NCBI GenBank assembly: GCA_001931875.2
Contig: MSJH02000544.1
Coordinates: 186,001-250,000, forward strand
DNA: 64,000 nucleotides
Direction: 5' to 3'
Source: Byssochlamys sp. IMV 00236
Lineage: Eukaryota; Ascomycota; Eurotiomycetes; Eurotiales; Thermoascaceae
Notes under the pieces: model-generated
Told to the model about the DNA's origin: nothing
The model's input: the letters and a program-made list of their open reading frames with translations, nothing else
Databases searched by the model: none
Translations under genes and position numbers: made by a program
In this document: piece after piece, positions 12,108 to 23,985 of the stretch
Numbering within the stretch: the stretch's first letter is position 1
Layout: every line of letters starts with the position of its first letter

Positions 12108-13674
12108 TTATTTCTGCATTCTATCACTTGTATAAGCACACGTTCCCATGTCCAACTTCACGGCTTTCGTTTCAGGCCTTATATCGAAATCAAAGATATC
12201 GATGGGCAAACCAATCGTTGTGCACGCGTTCGGAATGTCCACGATACCGGCAATATGGCCTTGCACAGGCGCAGCGCTCAGCAGAAGATAGATCTGGTAG
12301 TCATCGTAGCCATAACGACGAAGATACTCGATCACACGGAGACAAGTCTGCCTGTAAGCGACTGTCGTATCGAGAAAGTGCTGTTTGCCATTCTCGTCGA
12401 CGGAGAAGCCCTCGAAGGTGAGATATCTGCCCGGGCCGAATTGCGGCTCGACGGGACCAGGATGGAAGATAGGTGATTTCATACCCAGCTGGGCTACGCC
12501 ATCCTTGATGACGGAGAACTTGATCGTGATGATGCCGGCCATTTCGATGGCGCCGCAGAAGGAGATCTCGCCGTCACCTTGGGAGAAGTGAAGGTCGCCG
12601 ACGGAGAATTTGGCGCCGGGGACGTGAACAGGGAGGTAGACCTTGGAACCACGAGATAGGTTCTTGATGTCGCAGTTGCCACCGTTCTCCGGTCGGCCCT
12701 AGTTTGGATTGTGTTAGGATATTGAGAGAGAAAAACGTATCCGTTTGGGGGGGAGGGGGGCTAGAAAACATACAGGAATGGTTCTCGCTCCTTCTTGAGC
12801 GACCTTCTCCTTGATCTCTGGGGTGGCAGCACCGGCATGAGCATACTTTGGCTCTGGTGGCTTTGCAACGTCGCGACCCAGGTGAGAGTGAGTAGCGATC
12901 AATTCTCCTTCACGCTTGTTCCATTCCGCCAGGATCTCCGCGGATGGAGCGCATCCCAGGATACCGGGATGGATGAGGCCTGGGAAGCGGACATGGGGAA
13001 TGTGTCGCGAAGAGCAGAAGATTCCCTCAAAGTCCCAGATCGCCTTGGCGCTGTTAACAACTATTATTAGTGTCTTGATTTCGTTTGTAGCTGATGAATG
13101 AATGAATGCATTTGGCAGATTTCCGTGCCAAGACAGTATTACTACTCACCATTCAGGGTAGAAGTCATCCAGGAAACCACCCCCGTTCTCCTTGTGGAAG
13201 ATGCCAGTGAAGCCCCATGGTTGGTCTTGGAATGGCTGAACGTCCTGGATTTCTACAACCAGCACATCGCCCGGTTCGGCCGTCTCGATGTCGAATGGGC
13301 CTGACAAGTAGTGTATCCGGTTCAGATCGACATTTCGAAGGTCATCTGCGGAGTCGTTGTTTCCAATCTGGCCACCAGTCCAGTCCATGCATTCGATCTT
13401 GACGACCTCATTGTTTGCGATCTTAGCGCAAGCCGGGACTGTTTGATGGGGTTATTTTCGTTAGAAGACCGGGACATCCGTAGAAAGTGGCGAGAGTTAG
13501 AAAGACGTCAAAGCACATACTATCTGGATGCCATCGGTTCTAAGGGCTACAGTTAGAAAAACAACGAAAGACATTGCCATCCGGTAAGCAATTACGTACG
13601 TGTAGATAAGGCTGCTCCCAGGCAGGCTTGCTCCAGTCAATCTTGACTGCCGTGCGGATTTCCTTGGCGCCCAT
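12108..13674 (-). CDS. fmdS: Formamidase (FmdA/AmdA family)
   Basis: Five exons, 13674-13600, 13539-13521, 13438-13150, 13050-12774 and 12698-12108; 416 residues. The enzyme hydrolyses formamide to formate and ammonia, a nitrogen-scavenging reaction. The protein begins MGAKEIRTAVKIDWSKPAWE and continues QPYLHNRWHPD, as in fungal formamidases. Family stretches include MDWTGG, the ENGGGFL segment, AIWDFEGIF..HVRFPGLIHPG and, near the C-terminus, CTTIGLPIDIFDFDI. Exon 2 is only 19 nt. In Aspergillus nidulans fmdS is under AreA nitrogen control; here several GATA sites cluster about 370-425 bp upstream, agreeing with such control. The protein is unrelated to the amidase-signature acetamidases despite the AmdA name. 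Confidence 0.92.
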
Positions 13675-14890
13675 TGTTCACTGTTCACAGTATATCTGAT
13701 TTTTGGGAACTATTACCCTTATACGAAAAGAAAGTCTCTCGCAAGAAAAGAGAGAAGCTCAGGCTGACAAATCCTCGAGCAAAATAAAAAAACAACTCTT
13801 CTTGTAAGTTCACCACCGCGGGCGATAGCGGTCCTTAAGTATCAACACTTCCCAGTTCCAGGCGGGGAGAGACCGTGCAATCCCTCCTCACTCCATATCG
13901 GACGAGAGGAGGCGCGATATTATTATACTTTGCCAATTGTAAATCTAAAATGCCTGGACGATCCTGAAGGCATGCTCAGTTATCGAGCGCATCCATCCTT
14001 GCCCCGCAGGAGGGGAAATGGCCAAGGATTAATGTTACGCGATAGCCAGGCCGCTTATCTTCTTCGCCTATCAATTTTTCCAGGCTTTCTTTCTTATCAG
14101 GCCCGAATCCCGCTCCAGAGTTGAGCAATTCCCGGCGCCGATTTCGCTGCTGTTTAGAGGTTCTTGTGCTTGTGGAAACTGGAAAAGACGTTGATGATGG
14201 GGTGTTTTCCGCCAATCGTCGAATATTTAACAGTCGGGTCGCGGATGCGGCTATGATTGTTGTCGCGAAGTTCCCAACAGTTCCACAAGCTGGTCTGCTA
14301 CTACAGTAGATATGCTAGATCTGCTCTTCCATTTGCAACTTTCGTTTTTCCAGAGGCTTGGCACCACTAAGTACACACAGGGCCCTTGTGGTTCTTAATC
14401 TTTATTCCGTTCTGGCGTGTGCCTCGTCTATCTTCAGTTGCTTTTTGCTCTCAATGGTAACGAACTTCAATCACAAAGAGGCCCAAGTATTAGGACTAGA
14501 TATGTATAGGGGATGCCATGACTTACGTCTCGCGTCGGTCTTGGGGCTCATGCTATGCTGAGTAGGCGTTATCAGAGCTGGGTGATTTGCCCGGTTGGCG
14601 ACGGTCTCTACACATCTCTAATAACACTCAGAGGTTTATACGTATGTTCAATACATATATAGTCGGAAATACCCTGTCGCAGATTGCGCATTGGTATTTC
14701 CCGGCTCCCTGATGATCTCTGGAAGAATTGACAAGAGGTCACTTGAGTCCTTTTTATTATCATGAAACCGCTCAAGCTTAAACAAATAAAAGACTTGAAT
14801 GATAGTTAGGGATTGGTCAGCCCTGTATGCCAGTGACTAGTTATCTGGGAGAACCCTGCTCCAGGCCCGTATCCCCGTAAACGCTATGTA
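13675..14890. other. 1.2-kb intergenic region upstream of formamidase
   Basis: It contains the formamidase promoter (minus direction) and the 3' end of the UsgS-like gene. Short frames at 13930-14124 and 13976-14215 overlap on opposite strands and are not supported. GATA motifs are listed separately. Confidence 0.5.
14040..14099 (-). promoter_or_regulatory. Cluster of GATA (AreA-type) sites upstream of formamidase
   Basis: Four HGATAR motifs lie in 60 bp: CGATAG at 14040-14045 on the plus strand, and on the minus strand AGATAA (14055-14060), TGATAG (14068-14073) and TGATAA (14094-14099). Another CGATAG is at 13823-13828. Such clusters are the usual binding sites of the GATA factor AreA, which activates nitrogen-catabolic genes in aspergilli. 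Binding is inferred. Confidence 0.45.
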
Positions 14891-16218
14891 CTAAATGGCC
14901 TTACCTGCCGGAACAGAAGACGAGGTGTCGTAGTCACTGCCCTGATCTTCACTGCGATCCACATTGTACTTGTCCAGATTGTCCAGTGACAGCTTCAGGA
15001 ACTCATGCTTATTCTTCCATCTCACCTGAGACTCCGCGAATCCTGAACTGTATGCTGGTGGAGGTGGTGGATCCGTGATCTTGGTAATCAAATAAGCTGT
15101 CGAGGCTTGAGCAATACCATACATGAGTACTCCGATGAATGGCGTCCGGAGAGCGATCGTGAAACCGAAGGCAAATCCAAACAGGACACCTTCGCGGTCG
15201 AGAAACCATCGACGTTTTTGCTCCTTATCGAATTTGACACGGGAAAAATAAGGCTCGAGCTGGTTGAAAGTTCAGAATGAGCAGCCAACGGATATGAATG
15301 TGAGAGCTGACTTACCAATTCTCGCATTAAGCTGCGGGATGCGAAGTAGCTGTGTAGAAAGGTAACAAGTAGTTTCCTGGGAAGGAATATACCCGACCCG
15401 AAGATGACAGCCGCTGGGACCGTTCCTACACTCTTTCGGAAGGCGTAGAAACTGGCCGCGGGCATAACAAATCGACCAACAACCGGAAGCAAGGACAGGA
15501 GGTATATTCCCACCCACATTCCAACCTTGCGGCCATATCGCTTCGCAAAAGCCGCCAGTGCCTGTGGCAGTGGCTTGGAAGGTCCTGAAGGACCCTTGGT
15601 GGAGTACATTACAAGATTAGGGTAGTACATAGCGCGGAGTTCCTTGGGGTCATCCTTCTTATGCTTCTGGACATAGGTCGTGTCCACCCATCTCAGGGAT
15701 TGCATGAAACTGCAATTGTCAGCATATCTAGTTTTGACCTGCTGCCAGGAAAACCTACATGTCATCCAGGGTGGGAGTAATATATCGCATCAACGTCAGA
15801 AGAAGGAATGGCACCTGAAGCACGAAATTGGAAACAAAGTCCAAGCCCTCAAGGAGCTTGTCATCCCATGTGGCATGGTCCAAGTCGGCAACTAATGATA
15901 CTATCCAAAGCAAGACCTTGATCGCAAGGATCTGAAAGAATCAATCAATTAATGTCTAGTGAGCAAAGAAGCATTTGTTCTGCACGTACAGGTATCTGCA
16001 CAATGATATGGATGGCAACTCCAGCGGCTATGGCAATTGCCGCTTGCCGAAAATGCTCATGTTTGAAGAGTTCCGGATTTTGAAGGGCGCGCACCGCTAT
16101 TTCATATGTTTGATTAGACTCTATCCGCTTCGATAGAACTCTGCAGCTTGAGAGACTCACTTCCTACCACGGTGAGCTGGAAACCACGAATCACCGCATT
16201 GGGTTCGAAGTTGGACAT
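14891..16218 (-). CDS. UsgS-like transmembrane protein
   Basis: Five exons, 16218-16161, 16096-15990, 15931-15759, 15709-15316 and 15259-14891; 366 residues. It begins MSNFEPNAVIRGFQLTVVG. Hydrophobic segments are visible around AAIAIAAGVAIHIIVQIP, ILAIKVLLWIVSLV, FVSNFVLQVPFLLL, MWVGIYLLSLLPVVGRFVM and FGFAFGFTIALRTPF, with a YLITKITDPPPPP stretch before a charged cytosolic tail. The pattern matches the Eurotialean membrane proteins annotated as UsgS, whose function I do not know; a distant likeness to EI24-type membrane proteins is possible. It diverges from inp1. Confidence 0.8.
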
Positions 16219-16752
16219 GGTACCGTCAGCTACTCCGTACCTCAGATATACGCAGGTTTCAATAGAGTTATTCGATCAAAAAAAGCGCTAATCAGATGCA
16301 AGAAGCATCAATGCACTTTATCATCAGTTTTCAAGTCCAGAACATCGAAGAGACTTGGTTCTTTGGCCAACTCGAGGCAGTAGCATTCCAGGCTGCTAGC
16401 CGCGTCACTGATCTGATAGCCGCGAAACACCAGGCAAACTGGACAAACTGGCCGAATCAGGCAGCTAGTCGGATGCCCGGGTCGATCATGGCCCGGGCGC
16501 GCGGCTAGATCACGTGCTGTACATGATTAAGCGCACGGGTCACGCGTTCCTGTCCCAGCGGGAGTCGCGACTGGGAATGTCTGGATTCCCCGCCTGCCGC
16601 CAACCAGGGATCAGAACCCTCGGTCGCAGAAGCGTCAGATACACTCCTTTTTCTATCCATGTTTGTTGACTCCTGTCATCCTCTGTGAGTCCGATGCCGT
16701 CTGCTCGACTCACAGTTCTATGTTGCCACTCCTTTGTTTCTCTTAGCCGACC
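16219..16752. promoter_or_regulatory. Divergent promoter region between the UsgS-like gene and inp1
   Basis: 534 bp between two outward-facing starts. It contains the 12-mer CTAGATCACGTG at 16505-16516, with the CACGTG E-box core; close relatives of this 12-mer recur near 50654 and 53169. No other signal is clear. Confidence 0.45.
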
Positions 16753-18438
16753 ATGTCCACTCCCTACAATGCGGCCGTTGACGTCCAGCCGGTCCGCCGC
16801 GCCGTAACTCTCCCTACGAAACTCACGCATAGGAATCAGCCCAAGTCGGATTCACCTGAAGCCTCTGATACGCTTCTGTTCTACCATCCCTCCGTTAGGA
16901 TTGTGCACTTCGCACCTCGTTCAGTTGTGCCGGTGCAGTTGAATGCCGCGCCCTCCGATTTCGATTATCCTGTGGACGCCATAGAAACACTGCCATGGAG
17001 ATCTGCAACCGAAAGGACTGTTGCCTGTGGTCCGCTGAGATTTGAGCATATCCCAGGGTTAACAGCGTTTCTTAAGTGCGGAAACGTTGTTCATGCAATC
17101 CTCAAGAACTCCCAGTGCTGGTGTGTCGACGGGGTGTCTATCTTCGTCCTGCGCATCCGTCCGCTTACATACTATCGCATTGAGCTTCCAAACGGAACCG
17201 AAGAGGATAAGCAGCGCGTTTCCGATTTGAAGATTGCTCTGCCGCAAATACTGCGTTACGAGATCACTCCATGTCCATTCAAAAGAGGGTTTACTGTCGA
17301 GATCCCCCTCGAAGCCATCCTCCCCAGAAGAAAGAAGGCATGGCGTCCGAGGTCGCGAGATAGCGCGCCCCCTCCACCCTCCGATGCATCGCAAGTCTCA
17401 CAGGACTCTTGGATAAGTGATCAAGCGAGCACGGGGTATGATACTGATGGAAATGCGACCGATTTCAGCATCTCTGAGACCAACACCTCCGCGGCAGACT
17501 CCGCGGCAGACTCCACGGCAGAAATCGAGAGCGTCGCAGAGAACGACAAGTCGGTGCCTCCATTAGACATTCCCGTAAAGAGTGCATATGTACACTGCTC
17601 GGCACCAGAACTTCAGCCAAAAGTGAACACCTTGCCGGCGAGATTCGAGGCAATCCCAGAATCAGAAAGTGAGGCTGAGCAATCCACTCTGTCAACGAGT
17701 TCTGATTCTTTCCACTCCGTGCAGACTCCTGTGTCTCCATTACCACCTTCTCCACCTTATTCCGATACCGCCTCTCCACCACCGACACTCGATTTCGAGA
17801 AGAGATTGCCTATTCCTTCTCGTCACAGCGGAGAGATATCCGAGATAAAGATAAACCCAGAGCATGTGTCCTCTGCTACACAAACTACTCCTCGCCTCTC
17901 TAATGGTGCCGCTACCTCTTTCGTGACGCAAACGTCTCCAGCGCACTCTACGTTCAGCGGAGTTTCTAGCACCTCAACTGCTGTGCCCATCTCACCAGGA
18001 TTGCGCGATACAGAGCCTTCTGCTCCTAGCGCTGCAAGCACTGGCGTTGAGCTTGAGGAACGAACCCTCAGAGTCATTTCCGAAGTCAGAGCTTCCAGGA
18101 AACGTGACCTGTCGCCGATGCCTCCACCATCAATACTTTTCCAACCAACACCTGCTGACTCAGGACACCATCTAACGGCCTCAATCCTGCAGAAGACGTG
18201 CAGCATTGTCCTTGTGCCACCGTTCCAGTTGCTTGTACTGCTTATCCAGGTTGCAGCGAGAATTGCGGTGGGAAACGCCGTCGATCCTGCTCTTCACGAC
18301 GCCAAGGACGGCAGCACTGTTGATTTCGAAGGCCAGGACGAAGAGGATGATTTCGGTCTTCCTATCACACCTGCCCTCTCTCGACAAGCTTCTAGATCGT
18401 CACAATCCAAAAACCCGGATACCTCTGAGCTAGACTAA
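16753..18438 (+). CDS. inp1: Inheritance of peroxisomes protein 1 (Inp1)
   Basis: A single exon of 561 codons. Inp1 tethers peroxisomes to the cell cortex so that some are retained in the mother cell or older compartment. The conserved N-terminal part (about 1-215) begins MSTPYNAAVD and includes LPWRSATERTVACGPLRF, the QCWCVDGVSIFVLRIR stretch and a short CPFKRGFTVEIPL segment, the usual signature of fungal Inp1. The middle is long, Ser/Pro/Thr-rich and disordered. Near the C-terminus ERTLRVISEVRASRKRDLSP is also conserved. It is followed by a strongly hydrophobic helix at about 477-507 and an acidic tail. Inp1 is described as a peripheral membrane protein, so the helix is noted in the findings. 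Confidence 0.88.
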   Translation: MSTPYNAAVDVQPVRRAVTLPTKLTHRNQPKSDSPEASDTLLFYHPSVRIVHFAPRSVVPVQLNAAPSDFDYPVDAIETLPWRSATERTVACGPLRFEHIPGLTAFLKCGNVVHAILKNSQCWCVDGVSIFVLRIRPLTYYRIELPNGTEEDKQRVSDLKIALPQILRYEITPCPFKRGFTVEIPLEAILPRRKKAWRPRSRDSAPPPPSDASQVSQDSWISDQASTGYDTDGNATDFSISETNTSAADSAADSTAEIESVAENDKSVPPLDIPVKSAYVHCSAPELQPKVNTLPARFEAIPESESEAEQSTLSTSSDSFHSVQTPVSPLPPSPPYSDTASPPPTLDFEKRLPIPSRHSGEISEIKINPEHVSSATQTTPRLSNGAATSFVTQTSPAHSTFSGVSSTSTAVPISPGLRDTEPSAPSAASTGVELEERTLRVISEVRASRKRDLSPMPPPSILFQPTPADSGHHLTASILQKTCSIVLVPPFQLLVLLIQVAARIAVGNAVDPALHDAKDGSTVDFEGQDEEDDFGLPITPALSRQASRSSQSKNPDTSELD

Positions 18439-19106
18439 TCGCTTCCATTCCACTCATTTTGAATTTCCCTTCGAATTATGACTGATATTTGTTGTAATAC
18501 TGTTTCACAACCAACCTGATTTATCTGAGACCTAGGTGGCTGGTCCACCTGCAGGAAAGCATCCATGGGCCGGATACGTGATTTTTTTTGGCGGCCTACT
18601 CTCTACGATTTTTCTTTTGTTGGATATCCACTGAGTCTTCTCCGCTTCTGACTCCCGTGTATATTTGATCTCGTTTTATGTATCGCATACCCTGTCTTTA
18701 TAGCGTGCTGTATGATCAATAGAAGTTTATTCTTATCGTTAGATCTGTTTCGTTCTCCTATCAGTTACTGTGGTTTGGCCGACCCTCTTGTATATCGAGG
18801 GAAATTCTTCCCTCTCAGGAAATTACCTGGACGCCCCATGTTTTCTTCTAGATACACGTGGAACCCTAACAATTAGGTTATCATTTGCAAAGCTGCTGAC
18901 ACAGCCTTGGTATTTCGTTCGTCGATCGGTACATTAAATGACAGGAGACGAAGTCTAGAACCCCCAAAACGCCAAAACTCATGCAACACTAGCCAGTTAA
19001 TGCAGCGAACCAGCCATCCTCAGAATTGCAGCCAGCAATCCTTGCCATCACGGATACAGATTTTGAGACATCAAGTAAAGCAGCCAAGCTAACCTCCTCC
19101 CTCATC
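18439..19106. other. Convergent 3' region between inp1 and srp14
   Basis: Only untranslated tails are expected. A T-rich tract lies near 18580-18620. The small frames at 18907-19092 and 19026-19295 overlap the antisense of srp14 or lack any family match. Confidence 0.4.
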
Positions 19107-19606
19107 TCATGCCTTGGCAACCTTTCCAGCCTTCCCCTTCTTCTTCTTACCGCTACGATCGCGCTTCTTCATGCCGACCATACCAGCCTTGCACACCTCC
19201 GCATATCGTACATAAAACGCCTCGATATCTTCGGGCGCTACGACCGTAGCCAGCTTCACTTTCGGGTGTGCGTCTCCTCTGCTCTTTGTTTTTGACTTGG
19301 GGTTCGCAGCATTTGTGTTTCCATCAGTGGCGCGGATGAGAATAGATGACTGAGATGGTGCAGAAGAATCATCTGAAGAAGAGTTGTTGCTGGGTAGACG
19401 CTTTTGAGTCAGGTAGACGGAGCCACGCGACTTCTGTGTCGCGGTTGTGAGGAGGTTGGTGAGAGAGGAGAAGAACTGGTTGAAGATGGTAAGTTAGTGA
19501 ACTAAATCCTAGAAGGAGCAATGCATTTAAATCGCTTATATTGCATGAGCGAGCGAAGGAAGGGCGAGTTTGTATGTACTTCGTCATGGTTGAGATGAGG
19601 CGCCAT
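19107..19606 (-). CDS. srp14: Signal recognition particle 14-kDa subunit
   Basis: Two exons, 19606-19580 and 19475-19107, joined over a 104-nt intron with a CACTAAC-type branch site; 131 residues. SRP14 forms the Alu domain of SRP, which slows elongation while ribosomes dock at the ER. The short first exon codes MAPHLNHDE, and exon 2 opens FFSSLTNLLTTATQKSRGSV. The middle carries the ILIRATDGNTNA segment, then VVAPEDIEAFYVRYAEVCKAG and a Lys-rich tail (KKKKGKAGKVAKA), all typical of fungal SRP14. The longer minus frame at 19502-19828 is not the real product because it reads through the intron. The gene diverges from sgd1 across 363 bp. Confidence 0.92.
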
Positions 19607-19969
19607 CTTGGATGATGTTCGCCGATTGAATTTGTGTGAATTCACCCGTATGAGCCTCGATGGGAGAATACAAGAGTTCCGCAAACGACGGGACGAGTCA
19701 ATATAGAATAATATAACGAAGAGGCAATATTCCCGGGCAAGAAAGGATATTATCTCTCGATCTCGAATTCGTAGTCGCAAACCGTGTCCGGAGAGGGGTC
19801 CAAGTGCCGGAGGAAGCTCGGGCCACATGGAGTCTTTTCTCCGCCTCCGCTCCGCAGAACTATTTCGGCGGCAGTAAAAAAAGTCGAGATCTTACCGCTC
19901 CGGTGGAGGAGCTCTCAAAGACATTTTTCAATATTTTTTGTTTTCTCCAGCTCCCCGATTTATTTAACG
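19607..19969. promoter_or_regulatory. Divergent promoter between srp14 and sgd1
   Basis: 363 bp between outward-facing starts. The upstream in-frame extension of sgd1 to 19784 lies here and is read as 5' UTR, because the conserved protein begins at the ATG at 19970. The stretch just before it is T-rich. Confidence 0.45.
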
Positions 19970-22631
19970 ATGCCGCGTCCTATGCACAAGACGACGGCGT
20001 TGCCGCGGACGCTTCGTGATGAGCTGGGAATTAAGGATACTTATGGTGAAAAGAAACGCAGACGGAATAATGGACCCGCGTCTCGCAAAGAGCGGCGCAA
20101 GGAAGAGAGAGCTCAGAAGAAAGGTCGTCATGTACCACCGCATGTGAATCGGAGACAGTCACATCACGACGATGACGACGAAGGTAGCGATTTTGGAGGA
20201 TCAGACTTTGGCTCTAACGAGTCTCAATCGGAAGAAGAGGAGGACCGTTCGACGAAGTCCAAGCCTACGAAATCAACGAAGCAACCGAAATCTATACTGA
20301 AGAAGTCTAAGAAAAGGGATGTCTCCAATGAGGGAGATGAGGATGAACCCGCGCAACCAAAACTTCCCAAGGCTGTGAAGGAGAAGCTGGAACAGGACGA
20401 TGCAGAAATCGCTGCGCTGGAGAAGAGACTTGGAATCAAAGGAAAGAAGCTGCCCAAGTCCTTCCAGGAGGATGGCCTGGATGAGCTTCTGGGTGACTTG
20501 GCTAATGGTTCGGATATGGAAAGCAAGAAACGCAAACGAGAAGCGGATGACTGGTTACAGATGAAGAGAAGGAAAGCACGAGGTCTCGCATCTGATGAGG
20601 AAGACGATGAGAGCGACAGTGACCTTGGCAGCGATGACGGCCTGTCCGATCTCATGGATGGCCTCGATGAAGATGAAGAGGAGGACGAAGACGACGTTGA
20701 TCTGGATGAGAGTGAGGATGGCATCGAGGAGGACGAGGAGGGCGACAGCGACGACGAGGAAGGTGACTTCGAAGGATTTGATGAGGAAGAAGAAGAGGCA
20801 CCTCAAAAGAAAGTCAGAGAGAATCCTTATGTGGCTCCTGTGTCAAACGGAGAGAGCAAGCAAAAATACATACCTCCATCGCTCCGTGCACCAGCCACAT
20901 CTGAATCAGAGTCACTCACCCGCCTGAGAAGACAAGCTCAGGGGCATCTCAACAAGCTCTCTGAAGCTAATCTCGTGTCCATTCTCGGAGAGATTGAGAA
21001 GCTTTATCGTGAATACCCTCGACAGAATGTCACATCTACCCTGACGACATTACTGCTGAATCTTCTCTGTGAACGATCGGTTATGCAAGACACTTTCGTT
21101 ATCCTACATGCCGGTTTCATTGCAGCCATCTATAAAGTTGTGGGCATGGACTTCGGTGCGGAGATAGTGCAGAAATTGGTCGAGACGTTCGACAAAGGCG
21201 GTGATGAAAGAGGCGCATTCGAGGGCAAGGAGGCCATCAACCTCATGTCTTTATTGTCTCAACTTTATAACTTCCAGGTCGTTGGAAGCACGTTGGTGTT
21301 CGACTACGTTCGCATGTTCCTTGAGAAGATCACTGAATCCAACACTGAGCTTCTCTTGAAGATCATCAGAAGTATGACCCAAATGACACCCGGTTTCACC
21401 CCTGGACTCTTTACTGACTGACGTTGCAGATTCTGGCCCCCAATTGAGACAAGATGACCCTTCTTCCCTCAAAGACATCGTTCTCCTCATTCAACCTGCG
21501 ATAGCCCAGGTTGGCGAGGAATCCCTGTCAGTTCGTACAAAGTTCATGATCGACACCATTACCGATCTGAAAAACAATCGCATGAAGACTGGAGTAGCGG
21601 CGTCAGCTTTGAGCTCCGAGCACATAACCAAGATGCGCAAGATCCTGGGCTCACTGAACAACTCCCGTACGATCCGTGCAACAGAGCCGATTCGGATCTC
21701 GCGTATGGATATTCTCAATTCGTCGAAGAAGGGGAAATGGTGGCTCGTGGGCGCAAGCTGGAAGGACGATCCTCTCGAAGCTGCTAGGCAAGAACTCAGC
21801 AGTCTTCCTCGGAATGAAGCACCTGTCGAAGACAGCGACGGAGAACCAGACCTCGTCAGTATCGCAAAAGCTCATCGTATGAACACAGATGTTCGTCGGT
21901 CGATATTTGTGGCAATCATGTCCGCAACCGACTACCGGGATGCGCATGTGCGTCTGCTCAAGCTCCGCCTAAAACGAACACAAGAACTCGAGATACCCCG
22001 TGTCCTCATCCATTGCGCTATGGAGGAACAGGCGCATAATCCATACTACACACTTATCGCACGCAGAATCTGCGGGGAGCTAGGACGCCGCATCAAGGTC
22101 TCCTTCATGTTCTCCCTGTGGGACATTTTCAAGAAGATGGGTGAGCAAGGAGACCTGGACGAGGATGAGGATGACAATTTTGGTGCAGACGAGGAGGACA
22201 ACAAACTCGAAACCAAATCCGTTGTCAATCTCGCAAAGATGTACGGCAGTCTGGTGGCTGACGGGTCTCTGACTCTGGGCATCTTGAAGAACCTCAACTT
22301 CGCCTACCTCCAACCGAAGACGAGCATGTTCGTCGAACTCCTCATCATCACTGTCATCCAGCAATCGCAAAAGCAAAAGCAAAAGCAAAAATCGAAGAAA
22401 AAGGATGGCGAAGAAGACGCACGAAACGAGAAGCCTCTTATGGAGGTATTCCTTCGTACACGCGACACACCACAAGTCGTTAAAGGCCTGATCTATTTCA
22501 TACGCAAGGTCGTTGCGAAGACAGACATCGTTCCGACAGATAAGGAACGGAAGCTGGTGAAATGGGGATGCAAAGTCGCCGTGGATGCGCTCAAGATAGT
22601 CTCAGATGGCGAGTCCGCTCTTGATGCGTGA
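19970..22631 (+). CDS. sgd1: Sgd1/NOM1-type nucleolar protein with MIF4G and MA3 domains
   Basis: Two exons, 19970-21371 and 21430-22631, with a 58-nt intron; 867 residues, close to yeast Sgd1. The family works in the nucleolus in 18S rRNA maturation. Start: the ATG opening MPRPMHKTTALPRTLRDELG, since residues upstream in the same frame look like UTR. A basic N-terminus is followed by several Asp/Glu-rich runs (about 130-340). Then comes the MIF4G region (LRRQAQGHLNKLSEANLVSI), spanning the intron at LLKIIRNSGPQLRQDD, and the MA3 region in exon 2 (DVRRSIFVAIMSATDYRDA). A QKQKQKQK run around 22370-22390 comes from a CAAAAG-type repeat in the coding DNA. Confidence 0.92.
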
Positions 22632-22929
22632 TAATGGCCGCTGTTACGCTGATTTGATGATTGTGATTTTCCCGTTTTTGTCATCTTTATGTATAGAGAT
22701 ACCTCTCATTGTTTGACTGGGGAAAAGTTTGTGTGCTTTTATCCTGTAAAGCGAGGACCATCGCGCTCTTGTACGTTATACTGTATTTACTCGCGTGTGT
22801 TGCTTTGCAACCAGTCTCTAGCTCTGGGTTTTCTTGATCTGACCTAGCAAAGAAGGTTATATTATTGATTCATGATATTTATAGAATAGTAGCCAGTTCC
22901 ACTGTACTAACAAAATCACTAGGGGTTAG
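22632..22929. other. Intergenic, left flank of the repeat island
   Basis: AT-rich 3' flank of sgd1. It marks the boundary between ordinary genes and the degenerate region to its right. No gene seen. Confidence 0.4.
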
Positions 22930-23269
22930 AGGCATCTAAGATTTCCATAGACGAAAAGTTTCCGCGAACACAGCTCTCCAAAGCTTGGTACCCGGGACAT
23001 CTTTCTTCAGATTAGTAGTGCAATATAGACAGGGAGTAGGTTCCTATAAGGTTTACTTACTGTAAGGGCGAGGAGGCGAAGTCCGGCAGTCTATGATCAA
23101 CCAGTTTCGCAGCCAGCCCTTCTGAATCCACGGAGTATAGCTCCCATTATTCACAAATCGTGAACAGTGGGCGTGCAGTCTATCTCCGTCTCGCAACAGT
23201 TCGATACCCCATGCGACGTCAGCAAGTCTGAAATCGATGCGGCCATCGCCATCGCCCAACCATTCACTA

Positions 23270-23985
23270 GTCTTGAACCAGTCGATTGGACATTTCAATC
23301 ATGCCGGTTGAGCGGCTTGCTCCCGACGGTGAGTAATTAATGGCAATGCCATTGGATCCTAAGAACCTCCCCAACTCCTCATTGTCGAAATGTTGACCCT
23401 GATCACTATATATCAGGCGGGGGCGAGGTAAGTGGTTAAGGAACATAAGCAGACATTTGACAACATCAAACTCGTTTGCATCCTTGGTAGGGTAGGCACA
23501 TACGTATCGTAAGAAGTAGTCAACGAAGTTAAGGATGTACCGGTTCCCCCTCAGGGTCTCCTAAAGTGGACCAATGAAGTCCATACCCACGAGATCAAAG
23601 GGTTTGACCGAGTTTGTCGGGTGTAAAACAATAGGTGACTGTCTAGGCCCATATTTCGCACATTCAACACATCCTCTAATATAATCCTCCACGTCAGTCG
23701 CCTGGTTAGGCCAGTAAACCCAACGCGAAATCCTAGCGAGAGTAGCTCACTTCTTCCAATAACCGGCAAGGTCATAAGCATCCCGTAGTATACTAGCAAC
23801 TTTAGTCTCAGGTATACACATCAGCTTTCCATAGAGTCTGTGTTCTTTCCATAGGAATCCTGCAAACCAGGAGTATCCGTCGTCACCAGGGAGGGATGAC
23901 CCTTGGGTCAACCTATGGTATGCTTGTCCGTACCAAGCCGATCTCTTGTAGTCGTCGTCCCAGCCAGGCAGCTCTCCCCCCTGTA
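23270..23985 (-). mobile_element. Ty3/gypsy integrase fragment inserted in the broken gene
   Basis: A 716-bp block codes, on the minus strand and in one frame, an integrase-like polypeptide. It has a degenerate zinc-binding part (YIRGCVECAKYGPRQ) and a catalytic core with the first Asp in GMDFIGPL, the second in IYSDQGQHFDNEE, and a Glu in GMIEMSNRL. The frame is broken by a TGA after GYWKK and a TAG after FIGPL. The block interrupts the host coding sequence between NVSS and EWLGDGDG. It is bordered by CAGTG at 23986-23990 and TAGTG (minus strand) at 23265-23269, a near-perfect 5-bp duplication. No long terminal repeats, reverse transcriptase or protease are present, so it is a fragment. Confidence 0.75.

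Noticed and set aside
20224..20724. 166-codon Ser-rich minus-strand frame
   Set aside because: Antisense of the Asp/Glu-rich stretch of Sgd1, which always reads as Ser-rich.
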